From assembly GCA_041389725.1 (NCBI GenBank), contig JAWKRG010000003.1:372001-436000 (forward strand): 64,000 bases of DNA. The letters run 5' to 3'. The number at the start of each line of letters is the position of its first letter. The stretch's first letter is position 1. Made by a program: the position numbers and the translations under genes. The notes beneath the pieces were generated by a model. That model was not told where the DNA came from. It saw only the letters and a list, made by a program, of their open reading frames with translations, and did not search any database. The stretch is from Polyangiaceae bacterium. Its GTDB lineage: Bacteria > Myxococcota_A > Polyangia > Polyangiales > Polyangiaceae. Below, one piece after another: positions 17,594 to 27,400 of this stretch.

Positions 17594-17950
17594 ATGTCTC
17601 GCGTAAAACGAGGAAAGAACACCCACGCGCGCCACAAGCGCGTGCTGAATCAGACCGAGGGCTTCTGGGGCGGAAGGAAGAACCGCTACCGCCAGGCGAT
17701 TCGCGTCCTGTTCAAGAGCTGGCAGTACGCCTACGTCGGTCGCAAGCTGAAGAAGCGCGACTTCCGCCGCTTGTGGATCACGCGCATCAACGCTGCGTGC
17801 CGCATGAACGGCACGACGTACTCGCGACTGATGGGCGCGCTGAAGAAGAGCGGTGTCGAGCTCGATCGCAAGGTGCTGGCGGACATGGCCATCAACGACC
17901 AAGCCGCTTTCAAGCAGCTCACCACGCTGGCAACTCAAGCCAGCAACTGA
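17594..17950 (+). CDS. rplT: 50S ribosomal protein L20
   Basis: Ribosomal protein bL20, 118 residues, the usual length. It is needed early in 50S assembly and binds 23S rRNA. Recognised by MSRVKRGKNTHARHKRVL at the N-terminus, then FWGGRKNRYRQA and RDFRRLWITRINAA. GGAGG lies 7 bases before the ATG. It forms an operon with rpmI; L20 commonly autoregulates this operon through its leader. Confidence 0.98.
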   Translation: MSRVKRGKNTHARHKRVLNQTEGFWGGRKNRYRQAIRVLFKSWQYAYVGRKLKKRDFRRLWITRINAACRMNGTTYSRLMGALKKSGVELDRKVLADMAINDQAAFKQLTTLATQASN

Positions 17951-17969
17951 GCCTCGACGTAGCCAACGA

Positions 17970-18005
17970 AGACCCGGTGGCCTCGGTCATCGGGTCTCGT
18001 CGTTT
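17970..18005 (+). terminator. Weak terminator/attenuator between rplT and pheS
   Basis: AGACCCG (17970-17976) pairs with CGGGTCT (17991-17997) around a 14-base loop, followed by CGTCGTTTTG. The large loop and short T-run make it weak; it may lower pheS expression relative to the ribosomal genes. Confidence 0.4.
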
Positions 18006-18059
18006 TGTGGGGCGCGCGCCGGCATTTTCAACGCGCCCTTCGCGCGCTAGGGTGCTGCC

Positions 18060-19133
18060 GTGACCGACGCTGCCACGGAGATTGAAAGCGGCCTCGTCGC
18101 CTTCGGCGAGCGCTTCCGCGAGACTTTTGCCCGCTGCCCCGACGAGGCCGCACTGCGCCAAGCCAAGGCAGAAATCCTGGGCAAGAAGGGCGAGCTCACG
18201 GCTCTGCTGAAGCGCATGGGCGAGGTGCCGGGCGACAAGCGAAAGGCCATCGGCGAGCTGGTCAACGGTACGAAGTCGGCGGTGGAGACGGCCTTCGAGG
18301 CCCGCCTCGCCGCCCTGCAGGCCGCCAAGAAGCAGGCCGACCTGCAGGCGAGCCCCTTCGACCTGAGCCTGCCGGGTCGAGTACCCGCACCCCGCGGCCA
18401 TTTGCACCCTCTCTCCAGCGTGCTGGACGAGGTCCTCGACGTCTTCCGCAGCTTGGGCTTCGAAGTGGCGTGGGGACCCGAGGTCGAACTGGAGGCGAAC
18501 AACTTCGAGAAGCTCGCCTTTCCTCCCGATCACCCAGCGACGGACATGCAGGACAGCTTCTGGGTACGTGTCGCGGGCGCCGAGGACGCGCGTGTCCTGC
18601 TGCGTACCCACACCAGCAACGTGCAGGTGCGAGAGATGTCGACGCGCCGTCCACCCATGGCGGTCGTCAGCGGCGGGCCCGTGTACCGCCGGGACGACGA
18701 CATCACGCACTCGCCGATGTTCCACCAGATCGAGGGGTTTCTCGTTGCGGAGCGCGTGAGCTTCGCCGAGCTGAAGGGTGTGCTCACCGCCTTCGCGGAA
18801 CGCCTGTACGGACCAGGAACGCCGGTGCGCTTTCGTCCAAGCTACTTTCCCTTCGTCGAACCGGGCGCGGAGCTCGACATTGGCTGTGTGTTCTGCAAGC
18901 CCGACGACGGCTCCCGCGCCAGCTGTCGCGTGTGTAAGGGCACAGGTTGGCTCGAGATCCTCGGCTGCGGCATGATTCATCCGGAAGTGTTCGAGCACTG
19001 CGGCATCGATCCCGAGCGCTACACGGGGTTTGCTTTCGGCCTGGGTGTGGAACGCGTGGCCATGTTGCGCTACCAAATCCCGAATATTCGTCTGTTCTTC
19101 GAGAACGACCCACGCTTTCTCGCTCAGTTCTAG
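18060..19133 (+). CDS. pheS: Phenylalanyl-tRNA synthetase alpha subunit
   Basis: Catalytic alpha subunit of the class II (alpha-beta)2 PheRS, charging tRNA-Phe in the cytoplasm; 357 residues. An N-terminal coiled coil (1-90) binds tRNA. The catalytic core carries GRxPAPRGHLHPL, the class II motif 2 region (GPVYRRDDDITHSPMFHQIEG) and motif 3 (GFAFGLGVERVAMLRY). An inserted CxxC...CxxC pair (near 282-300) is a variant found in several bacterial PheS and may bind zinc. The GTG start at 18060 has only a weak AGGG upstream. The beta-subunit gene pheT, usually next, is absent: the following gene is on the other strand. Confidence 0.97.
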   Translation: MTDAATEIESGLVAFGERFRETFARCPDEAALRQAKAEILGKKGELTALLKRMGEVPGDKRKAIGELVNGTKSAVETAFEARLAALQAAKKQADLQASPFDLSLPGRVPAPRGHLHPLSSVLDEVLDVFRSLGFEVAWGPEVELEANNFEKLAFPPDHPATDMQDSFWVRVAGAEDARVLLRTHTSNVQVREMSTRRPPMAVVSGGPVYRRDDDITHSPMFHQIEGFLVAERVSFAELKGVLTAFAERLYGPGTPVRFRPSYFPFVEPGAELDIGCVFCKPDDGSRASCRVCKGTGWLEILGCGMIHPEVFEHCGIDPERYTGFAFGLGVERVAMLRYQIPNIRLFFENDPRFLAQF

Positions 19134-19134
19134 A

Positions 19135-19160
19135 CTCGATCGGGATCTGATCCGGCCGAG
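19135..19160. terminator. Hairpin between convergent pheS and LRR gene
   Basis: CTCG and TCGGG on the left arm pair with TCCGG and CGAG on the right with one mismatch and two G-U pairs, loop of six bases. It lies in the 46-base gap between the convergent stop codons. No T-run. Confidence 0.35.
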
Positions 19161-19179
19161 ACCGCACGAGCCTCGCGCG

Positions 19180-19959
19180 CTAGATCTCGACGATCTTCAG
19201 CCCGTTCGCGCGCAGCGGCGCCAGTGCGCTGGTGTCTTCCACGGGCGTGTCCTGGATGTAGAGGAACTTCAGTTTCTTCAGCCCCTTGAGGGCGCTCACG
19301 TCTTTGACGCGGGTGCGTTGCAGGCTCAGACGCTCCAGGTTTTCCAGCTTCCCCAGCGGCGACACGTCACTGACTGGCGTGTCGTCCAGCGCCAGCTCGG
19401 TGAGCTGAGTCAGCCCCGCCAGGGGCGCCACGTCGCGGACCTGAGTGCGTCCCAGGTCCAAGCGATCGAGCTTGGTGAGCTTCGCCAGCGGTTTCAGATC
19501 TTCCACCTTGTTGATCGAGGCACGCAGGGTCTCGAGCTTGGTCAAGTCGGCGAGCATCGACAGATCACTGACGTCGCCCGGCCCTAGGAAGAGTTCTTTC
19601 AAGTTCTTGGTGTGGGGGAAGATGCACGGGTCTAGCTGGTGGGTTTCGGTCTGCGACAAGTTCAAGGACGTGAGCTTGCCCAGCTCCGCATAGCTGATCT
19701 CGCCCTGGGGCTTCTGCAGCTTGAGGCGAACAGCGGCTTCCACCTGCGCGTCGTCGAAGCTCAGCTTGGCGCCACAGTCGCCTTTGGTCTTGAGCTTGCG
19801 CGCGGGCTTCTTCGCTACCGGCGCCGCACTGGCGAAGGGAGCTGCGGCGACGGCAGTCGCCGTGGCGCTTGGCTTCGTTGGCGCAGGTTGCTTCTCGTCG
19901 TCGCAGGCGAGGGCGCCGAGCGCCAAGAGCACGAGGCTCGTCCTCCACAGTCGCAGCAT
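19180..19959 (-). CDS. Leucine-rich-repeat lipoprotein (internalin-type LRR)
   Basis: Predicted lipoprotein of 259 residues with lipobox GALAC (Cys19) and an Ala/Lys/Pro-rich linker to about 60. Residues about 70-258 hold roughly seven 22-23-residue leucine-rich repeats of the LxxLTxLxxLxLxxTxVxDVxPL type, as in internalins and other bacterial LRR proteins that mediate protein-protein contact. Two Cys (near 62 and 112) could form a disulfide capping the solenoid. Function unknown. It is followed downstream by pheS in convergent orientation and preceded 48 bases upstream by an ABC transporter gene on the same strand, so an operon is possible. Confidence 0.87.
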   Translation of the reverse strand: MLRLWRTSLVLLALGALACDDEKQPAPTKPSATATAVAAAPFASAAPVAKKPARKLKTKGDCGAKLSFDDAQVEAAVRLKLQKPQGEISYAELGKLTSLNLSQTETHQLDPCIFPHTKNLKELFLGPGDVSDLSMLADLTKLETLRASINKVEDLKPLAKLTKLDRLDLGRTQVRDVAPLAGLTQLTELALDDTPVSDVSPLGKLENLERLSLQRTRVKDVSALKGLKKLKFLYIQDTPVEDTSALAPLRANGLKIVEI

Positions 19960-20007
19960 CGGCGCACGATAGCAGAAGCGAAACTGAACCGGCCCCAGGA
20001 TCCCGAT

Positions 20008-21687
20008 TCACTCGGCGGCGAGGGGGTTTTCGCCGGTCATCACCCCTGCACTCAGCTCCAGGACCTGATCGCACAGCGCCAGTGTCCCAGGCCGGTGCGA
20101 CACTACGACGACCACATGCTCGCGCTTCAGCTCCACGAGCGCGCGATGCACTGCTTGCTCGCTCTCGGCGTCGAGGCCTTCGGTTGGCTCGTCGAGCAAC
20201 ACCACACCGAGCCCGCTGACGACGGCACGCGCCAGGGACACCAAACGTCGCTCTCCGCCCGAGAGGCTACGGCCGCCCGGGCCGACCAAGGTGTCGCCCA
20301 AGGTCGAGAGCTGACCTGCGCCGATGCTTCGCAGTGCGGTGGGTACCGCGCTCGCCTGCCCGCCAAAGAGCACGACGTTGTCCGTCAGGGTCGCGGTGAG
20401 CAACGGGGCATCCTGGGGCACCCAGGCAAAGGGACGAGACGCCGGCCCCACGGGCGCTTGGCAGATGTCGCGATCATCGAGCCACAGCTGCCCAAGGGCT
20501 GGCTCCAAGCCGAGCAGGGCACGCAGCATCGTCGTCTTGCCGGCTCCGGTCGGACCCGAGAGGCCGAGCATCTGCCCTCGGCTCACTTGCACGCTGATCC
20601 GCGGGCCGCCGCGGCGCGCGCCGAAGTCCTGGAGTCGGAGATGGGTCGGGGCTTGCACCTCGGTTTCAATTCCCGCGTGCGTCGACGCGTCGTGCTGAGG
20701 CAGGGACTCGAGCTCCGACAGCGCGACCGAGCCTCGCATGCAGTGGCTGCGTGCGTCCGAAAGCTCGCGCAGTGGACGGTAGGCCATGAAGAAGACTGCA
20801 GCGAACGCGACGATCGTGCCGTCGGTCACGAACGCGCCGCTCCGACTCAAGAGTGCGATCACGAGCGCGAGCCCCAGCGCGCCCAACACTTCGTTGCTTC
20901 CGGAGATCGCGGCGCGCACCGATTCCGCGCGCGCTTCCGCACGCGTGGCATGTCGACCCATGTTCTCGAGGGTCGTGAGCGCGCGGTCGCCGGCACCGTA
21001 GGTGCGAAGCAAGTCGAGGTGGCTCACCACCTCGTCGGCGCCGGCGTGAACGGCCTGCGCCGTACGTTGGGCGGCCACGTGAGCGCGGCGTAGATGACGC
21101 CTCGCGTAAGACAGGGCGGTGGCGAAAACCGCCAGCACGACCATGCCCCCCGCTGCGAGGGAGGCTGACACGAAGATCAGACCCAGAGCCAACGGCACGA
21201 GTTGCGCCACGGCGCGCAGACCCGCGAGGAGTCCGCCCTCAACCGAATTTTCGAATGCCCGTACACTGACGGCGAGGGTCGCGCCCGTGTCGGGCGCCCC
21301 GGTGCTCGACCCCGACTGCAGCAAGCGTCGTGCAGAGGCTACACGGAGCGCATTGCCTGCGGTTCGCGACGCGTAAATCTGCGAATACGCTAAAAAAACG
21401 CCAGATCCGGCCTTGACCGCGCTTGCCCCCAGGCCAATCCATAACACATCGAGCAAAAATCCGGGCTCCTTCGCCACCACGAGCGACTTGCCCAAAACAC
21501 CCGCGCACACAGCAACCGCAGCGTGGGCTGCGCCGTAAATCGACGCGGAAACGACGAGTCCCACGCCCAGCGCGAGCTTGCGCGGCAGCAGTTGGGCAAA
21601 GCGACGCGCCAAATCGAGGGCGTCGCGGATCTCACCCGCCACCTGGAGCGTAGAACTCCTAGACGCCCGAGTTTGCACCACCGTCAT
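20008..21687 (-). CDS. ABC transporter, fused membrane and ATPase domains
   Basis: Half-transporter of 559 residues: a transmembrane domain (about six helices, residues 30-320) followed by an ATP-binding domain (about 345-545). ATPase motifs are complete: Walker A GPTGAGKTT, Q-loop WVPQD, signature LSGGE, Walker B VVLLDEP and switch His in VVSHRPG. The layout is that of exporter-type half-transporters such as CydD/CydC and lipid or peptide exporters; no peptidase domain is present. It presumably works as a homodimer, since no partner gene is adjacent. Substrate unknown. The gene starts 230 bases from the divergent sigma factor gene. Confidence 0.92.
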   Translation of the reverse strand: MTVVQTRASRSSTLQVAGEIRDALDLARRFAQLLPRKLALGVGLVVSASIYGAAHAAVAVCAGVLGKSLVVAKEPGFLLDVLWIGLGASAVKAGSGVFLAYSQIYASRTAGNALRVASARRLLQSGSSTGAPDTGATLAVSVRAFENSVEGGLLAGLRAVAQLVPLALGLIFVSASLAAGGMVVLAVFATALSYARRHLRRAHVAAQRTAQAVHAGADEVVSHLDLLRTYGAGDRALTTLENMGRHATRAEARAESVRAAISGSNEVLGALGLALVIALLSRSGAFVTDGTIVAFAAVFFMAYRPLRELSDARSHCMRGSVALSELESLPQHDASTHAGIETEVQAPTHLRLQDFGARRGGPRISVQVSRGQMLGLSGPTGAGKTTMLRALLGLEPALGQLWLDDRDICQAPVGPASRPFAWVPQDAPLLTATLTDNVVLFGGQASAVPTALRSIGAGQLSTLGDTLVGPGGRSLSGGERRLVSLARAVVSGLGVVLLDEPTEGLDAESEQAVHRALVELKREHVVVVVSHRPGTLALCDQVLELSAGVMTGENPLAAE

Positions 21688-21917
21688 GAACCCGAAGCCC
21701 TCTACGACACGTGAGCCACCTCGAAAAGGGGTCGACCCGGGCTTTTCACGATCCGACCGCTGCGCTCCCGGGCACGAACATTGCAGCCAAATTTGCCTGG
21801 TTCCAGAACGTCCGCCCCGACCCGTCCAAAAAGGATGGGTCCCTCGCCCGCCGCCGACCTCCTAGGTCCCCCTTGGTGTCACCCCGCCCCACGACACCGC
21901 AACCCGCCCAGAGAACC

Positions 21918-23276
21918 ATGTCCCGAAGCCGCACCGCCCAAACCATTGCCGCCGTGGAAGACCACGACGAGCAAACCTCCATTCGTTCGCGCCCGACCGT
22001 CCTGCGTAGGGACGCCTCACCCGAGGCTGCGCTGCAAGCTGCCGCAGCGAACGAAAACGAAAAACCGCGCTCGCTCGAGACGAGCAACGACACCATGCTG
22101 TCGCGCTACTTCCGCGACATGGCCACGCATCAGGTCATGGGTCCGGATGAAGAGTTGCAGACGGCCCAGGACGTGGAGCAAGCCGAAGTCGACCACTGGG
22201 TCGCGCTGCTCTCGTATTTGCCCGCTGTGCCCATGCTGCTCGAGCAGCTGGACGCGGACATCCTGACCGTCAGCGAGGAGGACCGTCCTCCGGCCAAACA
22301 GCGCGACGAACTTCGCCGTCTGCTCAAAGTGTACAAGAAGCAGCGATCCAAGCTGCGTGCAGAGCAGCAGCGTGAGTGGCTCGAGCTGTGTGCAGCCCTG
22401 GCGCGCGAGGTGCGTCTGCCGGATTCGGATCGCATCTGGATGGCCAACGCCTTCAAGATGGCACACGAGGTGGTGAAGGCATCAACCGACGGCCGAGATC
22501 GCGCGGTGTTGCCCGAGACCGACGCCTACAAGCGTTTCCTCGGTGACGTGCGGCGCACGGATCGCCTGCAACGCACGGCGAAGAACCGATTCGTCAAGGC
22601 GAACCTACGCTTGGTGGTGAGCATCGCACGCCGATACAACCGCGGACGCCTTCCTCTCATCGACCTGATTCAGGAAGGCAACATCGGCTTGATGAAGGCG
22701 GTGGAGCGCTTCGATCATACTCGGGGCTACCGCTTCTCCACCTACGCTTCTTGGTGGATTCGACACGCCATCAGCCGAGCATTGGCCGACAAGGGTCGCG
22801 CAGTCCGCATTCCGGTGCACATGCTCGACACCTACAACCGCGTGTCTCGCGCAACGCAGACCATCATTGCCCGCACCGGTCGTGAACCCACCGTCGAGGA
22901 GCTGGAGAAAGAGACCGGCGTTCCGCGCGAGAAGCTGGACAAGGTCAAGGATCTCTACGCGGATACTCCGTTCTCGCTGGACCGCCCCGTCGGCGACGAG
23001 GACGGGCGGCGATTCCTCGACTTCTTGGTGGAGGAGAACAGCTTGTCTCCCTACGATTGCCTGGCGAACCAAAAGTGGGCGGAAGAAGTCCAGCGTCTGC
23101 TCGGCACCCTGACTCCCATCGAATCGCGGATCATCCGCTGGCGCTTCGGCCTCGACAACGAGGACGAGCTGACGCTCAAAGAGATTGGGGACAAGTACAA
23201 CCTTTCCCGCGAGCGCATTCGCCAGCTGCAGGAACAGGCCATCGGCAAGATCCGCAAGCAAATGCGGGACTTCTAG
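21918..23276 (+). CDS. Sigma-70 family RNA polymerase sigma factor (RpoD-like, group 1/2)
   Basis: Sigma factor of 452 residues from the ATG at 21918; an in-frame upstream ATG at 21711 would add 69 residues of unconvincing sequence. Region 1.2 is near residues 60-95, a roughly 100-residue non-conserved segment follows, then region 2 (RFVKANLRLVVSIARRY, DLIQEGNIGLMKAVERFD, YASWWIRHAI), region 3 (MLDTYNRVSRA) and region 4 with the helix-turn-helix ending LTLKEIGDKYNLSRERIRQL. Promoter-contact residues look like those of housekeeping-type sigmas. It lacks region 1.1 and is much shorter than usual RpoD, so it is probably an alternative group 2 factor as in other myxobacteria. No anti-sigma gene is adjacent. 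Confidence 0.92.
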   Translation: MSRSRTAQTIAAVEDHDEQTSIRSRPTVLRRDASPEAALQAAAANENEKPRSLETSNDTMLSRYFRDMATHQVMGPDEELQTAQDVEQAEVDHWVALLSYLPAVPMLLEQLDADILTVSEEDRPPAKQRDELRRLLKVYKKQRSKLRAEQQREWLELCAALAREVRLPDSDRIWMANAFKMAHEVVKASTDGRDRAVLPETDAYKRFLGDVRRTDRLQRTAKNRFVKANLRLVVSIARRYNRGRLPLIDLIQEGNIGLMKAVERFDHTRGYRFSTYASWWIRHAISRALADKGRAVRIPVHMLDTYNRVSRATQTIIARTGREPTVEELEKETGVPREKLDKVKDLYADTPFSLDRPVGDEDGRRFLDFLVEENSLSPYDCLANQKWAEEVQRLLGTLTPIESRIIRWRFGLDNEDELTLKEIGDKYNLSRERIRQLQEQAIGKIRKQMRDF

Positions 23277-23681
23277 GAGTCGCACGCCCCTGGCCGCGGG
23301 GAACAGGGCACGCGCCCCTTTCCCAAGGTGCGTGACCCGGCCCCCGGCCATGGTGTGGGCCGGCGCGGGCGAGGCCATTGGCCAAGACCCGGCGCGGGCG
23401 CACGGTCGGTACATTTTGCGGGCTGCTACGGACGACCTCCGGCGTTCTTGGGCTACGCGCGCTTGCCCTCGCTGACTGCGTGGTGACCCGCGTTTTCGAG
23501 GGCTCGATCACGCCGTTCGCGCAATCATTTCGCAATCGCTCGCCAGGGGGCCGATCGGCGGATGGAATTTGCGCAGGACTGCCCTTCTTGTGTCGCCAAA
23601 AGCCCCCCGACCGTGTTACCGGGGGGCGCCCTGAAACGGGCCTCGAACCGACCTCACGCCAAGGCGAGAGAGGGAGAGTCG
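23277..23681 (+). other. Intergenic region upstream of the ACIII/caa3 operon
   Basis: About 400 bases between the sigma factor gene and the first reading frame of the act operon. No convincing protein gene. It contains GC-rich inverted repeats (CCGGCC 23344-23349 with GGCCGG 23358-23363; the longer one at 23602-23627 is listed separately). A promoter for the 13.5-kb operon must lie here or further upstream, but no clear -35/-10 pair could be picked out. Confidence 0.6.
23602..23627 (+). promoter_or_regulatory. Perfect GC hairpin in the act operon leader
   Basis: GCCCCCCG (23602-23609) pairs with CGGGGGGC (23620-23627) around a 10-base loop ACCGTGTTAC. No T-run follows, so it is either a structured leader element, an operator, or a late terminator of the sigma gene. 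It lies 55 bases before the 26-codon reading frame. Confidence 0.5.
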
Positions 23682-23762
23682 ATGAGCCGACTACCAAACA
23701 AGAACAGACGCTGGCGGCAGCACCTTGCCCCCAGGTCGATCAAGACGGGTCCGGAGCGATGA
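23682..23762 (+). CDS. Putative 26-residue leader peptide coupled to actA
   Basis: ATG at 23682 has a strong purine-rich ribosome-binding region (AGAGAGGGAGAG) 4 bases upstream, better than that of actA itself. The frame encodes 26 residues, strongly basic (MSRLPNKNRRWRQHLAPR...), and its TGA overlaps the actA ATG as ATGA. This is the geometry of translational coupling: ribosomes finishing the short frame could restart on actA. The peptide itself may have no function. Not confirmable without conservation or ribosome profiling. Confidence 0.45.
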   Translation: MSRLPNKNRRWRQHLAPRSIKTGPER

Positions 23763-24439
23763 AGCTGTTCGTATTTCCCCGTTGGTCCAACAAGACGCGC
23801 CCCCTCTTCGGCGCTGTCTTGGGCATCGCGCCGCTCTACCTGACCGCGTTGGTCTGGTATGGCTTTTCACCGAAGACGACCGACGTCGGTTACATGCCGA
23901 CGCAGCCTATCCCGTACAGCCATGAGCTGCACGTGGGACAGCTCGGTCTCGACTGCCGCTACTGCCACAGCACCGTGGACAAGGCGGCCCACTCCGCCGT
24001 GCCGTCGACGAACACGTGCATGAACTGCCACTCGCGAGTGCGCGCCAAGAGCCCGAAGCTCGAAGCGCTGCGCGAGAGCTGCGGCTGGTCGGACGAGAAG
24101 CGCGCCTGCCGCGACGACGGCCCCGCAATTCAGTGGAAAAAGGTCCACGATTTGCCGGACTACGTCTACTTCAACCACAGCGCGCACGTGACCCGCGGCA
24201 TCGGCTGCGTGAGCTGCCACGGGCGCATCGACAAGATGGTGGAAGTCAATCAGGTCGAACCACTGAACATGCAGTGGTGCCTGAACTGCCATCGAGCGCC
24301 GGAACAATACCTGCGCCCGGCAAGTGAGGTCACGAACATGACCTGGGTCGCCGAGGGCGATCCCATCGCCTACGGCAAAAAGCTCCGTGAAGAGAACAAC
24401 ATCAACCCGCCCGAGGATTGTTCCACATGTCATCGCTGA
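23759..24439 (+). CDS. actA: Alternative complex III subunit ActA, pentahaem cytochrome c
   Basis: ActA is the multihaem c subunit of alternative complex III, the quinol:electron-acceptor oxidoreductase that replaces the bc1 complex. The protein is 226 residues with one N-terminal membrane helix (about 17-38) and exactly five CxxCH haem-binding motifs (CRYCH, CMNCH, CVSCH, CLNCH, CSTCH), the number known for ActA. Haems face the periplasm. The start is the ATG at 23759, overlapping the stop of the short upstream frame; GGAG is 2 bases away. The 3' end overlaps actB by 13 bases, as expected for a stoichiometric complex. Confidence 0.95.
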   Translation: MKLFVFPRWSNKTRPLFGAVLGIAPLYLTALVWYGFSPKTTDVGYMPTQPIPYSHELHVGQLGLDCRYCHSTVDKAAHSAVPSTNTCMNCHSRVRAKSPKLEALRESCGWSDEKRACRDDGPAIQWKKVHDLPDYVYFNHSAHVTRGIGCVSCHGRIDKMVEVNQVEPLNMQWCLNCHRAPEQYLRPASEVTNMTWVAEGDPIAYGKKLREENNINPPEDCSTCHR

Positions 24440-27400
24440 AGCACGGTGGCGGCGACGACCGCACCGCCAACGCACCGCCCACCTACTGGCGTAGCCTGCC
24501 GGAGCACGACGGCTCTCCGGAGTTCCAAGAGCGCGCGAGCCGGGAGTTCATGACGCCACCCGAGAACGACGCTCCCAACTCGCCGACCCGACGACGCTTC
24601 ATGCAGATCATGGGTGCGGGCTCGGCTCTGGCGGCCGCAGCCGGTTGCCGCTGGCAAGAAGACTACATGCTGGCGCCCTCCCGCTCCCAAGAGGGAAAGA
24701 TCCCGGGTGAGACGCGCAAATTCGCCAGCGTGGTGGACATTGCCGGCACCGCAGTCGGCGTGCACGCCACCAGCTACGACGGTCGCCCGATCAAGTTGGA
24801 GGGCAACCCTGGTCAGGCTTCCAGCCTGGGCGCTCTCGGCGCGATCCAACAAGCGCAGGTACTCGAACTCTACGATCCCGATCGTAGCCGAAACCCCCGG
24901 CAGGGCACCGACGCCAAGACCTGGGACGACGCCATCGCCTTCCTACGCAGCCAGACCGACGGCCTGAAGGCGGGTGGCGGTGAGGGACTGGCCATCGTCA
25001 CGGGCGCGAGTTCTTCTCCGACGCGACAAGGCCTGCGCGAGAAGCTCACCACCGCATTTCCGAAGCTGCGCTGGGTGGAGTGGGAGCCGGCAGACGCCGA
25101 GGGAACCCGTCGCGGCACCCTGCTCGCGTTTGGCAGCGCCCATCGCGTGACCTTCGACTTCGCGCGTGCAGACATCGTGCTCACCCTCGACGCGGACATC
25201 ACGAGCGAGATGCACCCCGGTGGCCTCGCTAACGCGCGGGCATTGATCAAGCGTCGCGATCCCGACGGCGCCATGAACCGCATCTACGCCGTGGATAGCT
25301 GCTACACGCACGTCGGTAGCATCGCGGATCATCGCATCGCCCTGCGCACGGAACTGATCAAGGCCTTCGTCCTGGCATTGGATGCGAAGCTCAGCACGGC
25401 CCTGGGCGCCAGCGGAGCCCAGCCAGCCCCAGGCGCGGCATTCCTGAGTGACGCCAAGCTCGGCAAGTTCCTCGACGTTCTGGTCAAGGACTTGGCGGCC
25501 GCGAAGGGCCGCAGCGTGATCGCCGCCGGGGAACACTTGCCCCCGGAGGTGCACGCGGTGGTCGCGCGCCTGAACACCAAACTCGAAAACGTCGGGTTTA
25601 CGGTGCTGTACCAAGAAGACCCGCGTGCAGAAGCCCCAAGCCGCGTAGACGAGCTGAAGTCCCTCGTCGCCGACTTGAACGGTGGCAAGGTCGGCACGCT
25701 GCTGATCTTGGGCTCGAATCCCGCGTACAGCGCACCAGCGGACTTGGACTTCGCGGGCGCCATCGCCAAGGCCAAAGCCTCCGTCCACCTCGGTTTGTAC
25801 GACGACGAAACCGGGAAGCTGTGCGGCTGGCACTTGAACGAAGCGCACTGGCTCGAGAGCTGGGGTGACGCGGTGAGCCACGATGGCGTCATCAGCCTTC
25901 AGCAGCCGCTGATTGCTCCGCTGTTCAACGGCAAGAGCGCGTGCGAGGTGCTGGCGCTCGTCGCGGGCGAAAGCGCCGCGGGCCTGGAGTTGGTCAAGTA
26001 CACTCACCGCAACCACCTGGCCGACCCGCGCAAACTGCGTCGCGCGATCCACGACGGAGTCGTCGCCGAGATGCCGACGGCCGAGAACCGCAAGACCAAG
26101 GCTCCCGAACTGAAGGACCTTGCGCCCTTCGCCCTGTCGGATCGCGAGAAGGGTGCCCTCGAAGTCGGCAACGGCCAGTTCGAACTCCGCTTCTACGCCG
26201 ATGGCAAAGTGTTCGACGGCCGCTTCGCCAACAACGCCTGGCTGCAGGAGCTACCAGACTCGTTCACCAAGCTCACCTGGGGCAACGCAGCACTGATGGC
26301 GCCCAAGACCGCTGCGGCGATCGGCGCCGTGGATGGGCAAGCCGTCACCCTGAGCGTCGGCGGCAAGACCCTGCCCACCTTCGCGATGATCGTCCCAGGC
26401 ATGGCCCAGGGGACCGTCCACCTGGCCCTTGGCTACGGCCGGACCCAGGCGGGGCGCGTCGGCGGGCACAGCGGAAAAGACGTCGCCGCCGTGGGTGCCA
26501 ACGCCTACTTGCTCCGCACCAGCGAAGCCCACGAGGTCGCGGGCGGTCTGCAAGTGACACCGGGCGCAGCCACCAAGCGCATGGCGACGACCCAGGACGT
26601 CCACACCATGGACCCGATCGGCAGCGGCGGTGCCCAGGAGCGCTTCGGCCTGGTGAAGCACCACGACGGCACCAGCGAGATGAACACGGAGAAAGCGCCG
26701 CTCATCCGCGAGACGACGCTCGCTCGCTACAAGGAGGAGCCGGACTTCGCCAAGCACGCAGTGCATCACCCGCCCCTGCTCAACCTGTGGCAGGAACCCG
26801 TGGCCTACGACGGCCACAAGTGGGGCATGTCCATCGACCTCGGCAAGTGCATCGGCTGCTCTGCCTGCATCACTGCTTGCCAAGCCGAAAACAACATTCC
26901 TTCGGTGGGCGAAGAGCAAGTGGCAGTCGGGCGTGAGTTGCTATGGCTGCGTGTCGACCGCTACTACCGCGGCAATCCTGACGAGCCCGACATGGCCTGG
27001 CAGCCCCTGCCCTGCATGCAATGCGAGAACGCGCCATGCGAGCAGGTCTGCCCCGTCGGCGCGACCATGCACTCCCGCGAGGGGCTGAACGACATGGTCT
27101 ACAACCGCTGCATCGGCACGCGCTACTGCGCCAACAACTGCCCCTACAAGGTGCGCCGCTTCAACTACCTCAACTACAACTTGGACGTGCAAGGCACGAC
27201 GCCCTTCCACGGCTTCAGGGACGACGACGCTCGCATCAAGAGCATGGTCTTCAACCCCGAGGTTTCCTTGCGAGCCCGCGGTGTGATGGAGAAATGCACC
27301 TTCTGTGTGCAGCGCATCCAGAACACCAAGATCAAGGCCAAGAACGCCAAACAAGCCATCCCCGACGGCACCATCAAGACGGCTTGCCAGCAGACTTGTC

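Noticed and set aside
21711..21917. N-terminal extension of the sigma factor from the upstream ATG
   Set aside because: The 69 added residues do not resemble sigma region 1.1 and the codon pattern is less typical; the ATG at 21918 fits better.
23562..23681. A longer frame starting at 23562 in phase with the 26-codon frame
   Set aside because: It runs through the perfect hairpin at 23602-23627 and has no ribosome-binding site; the ATG at 23682 has a strong one.
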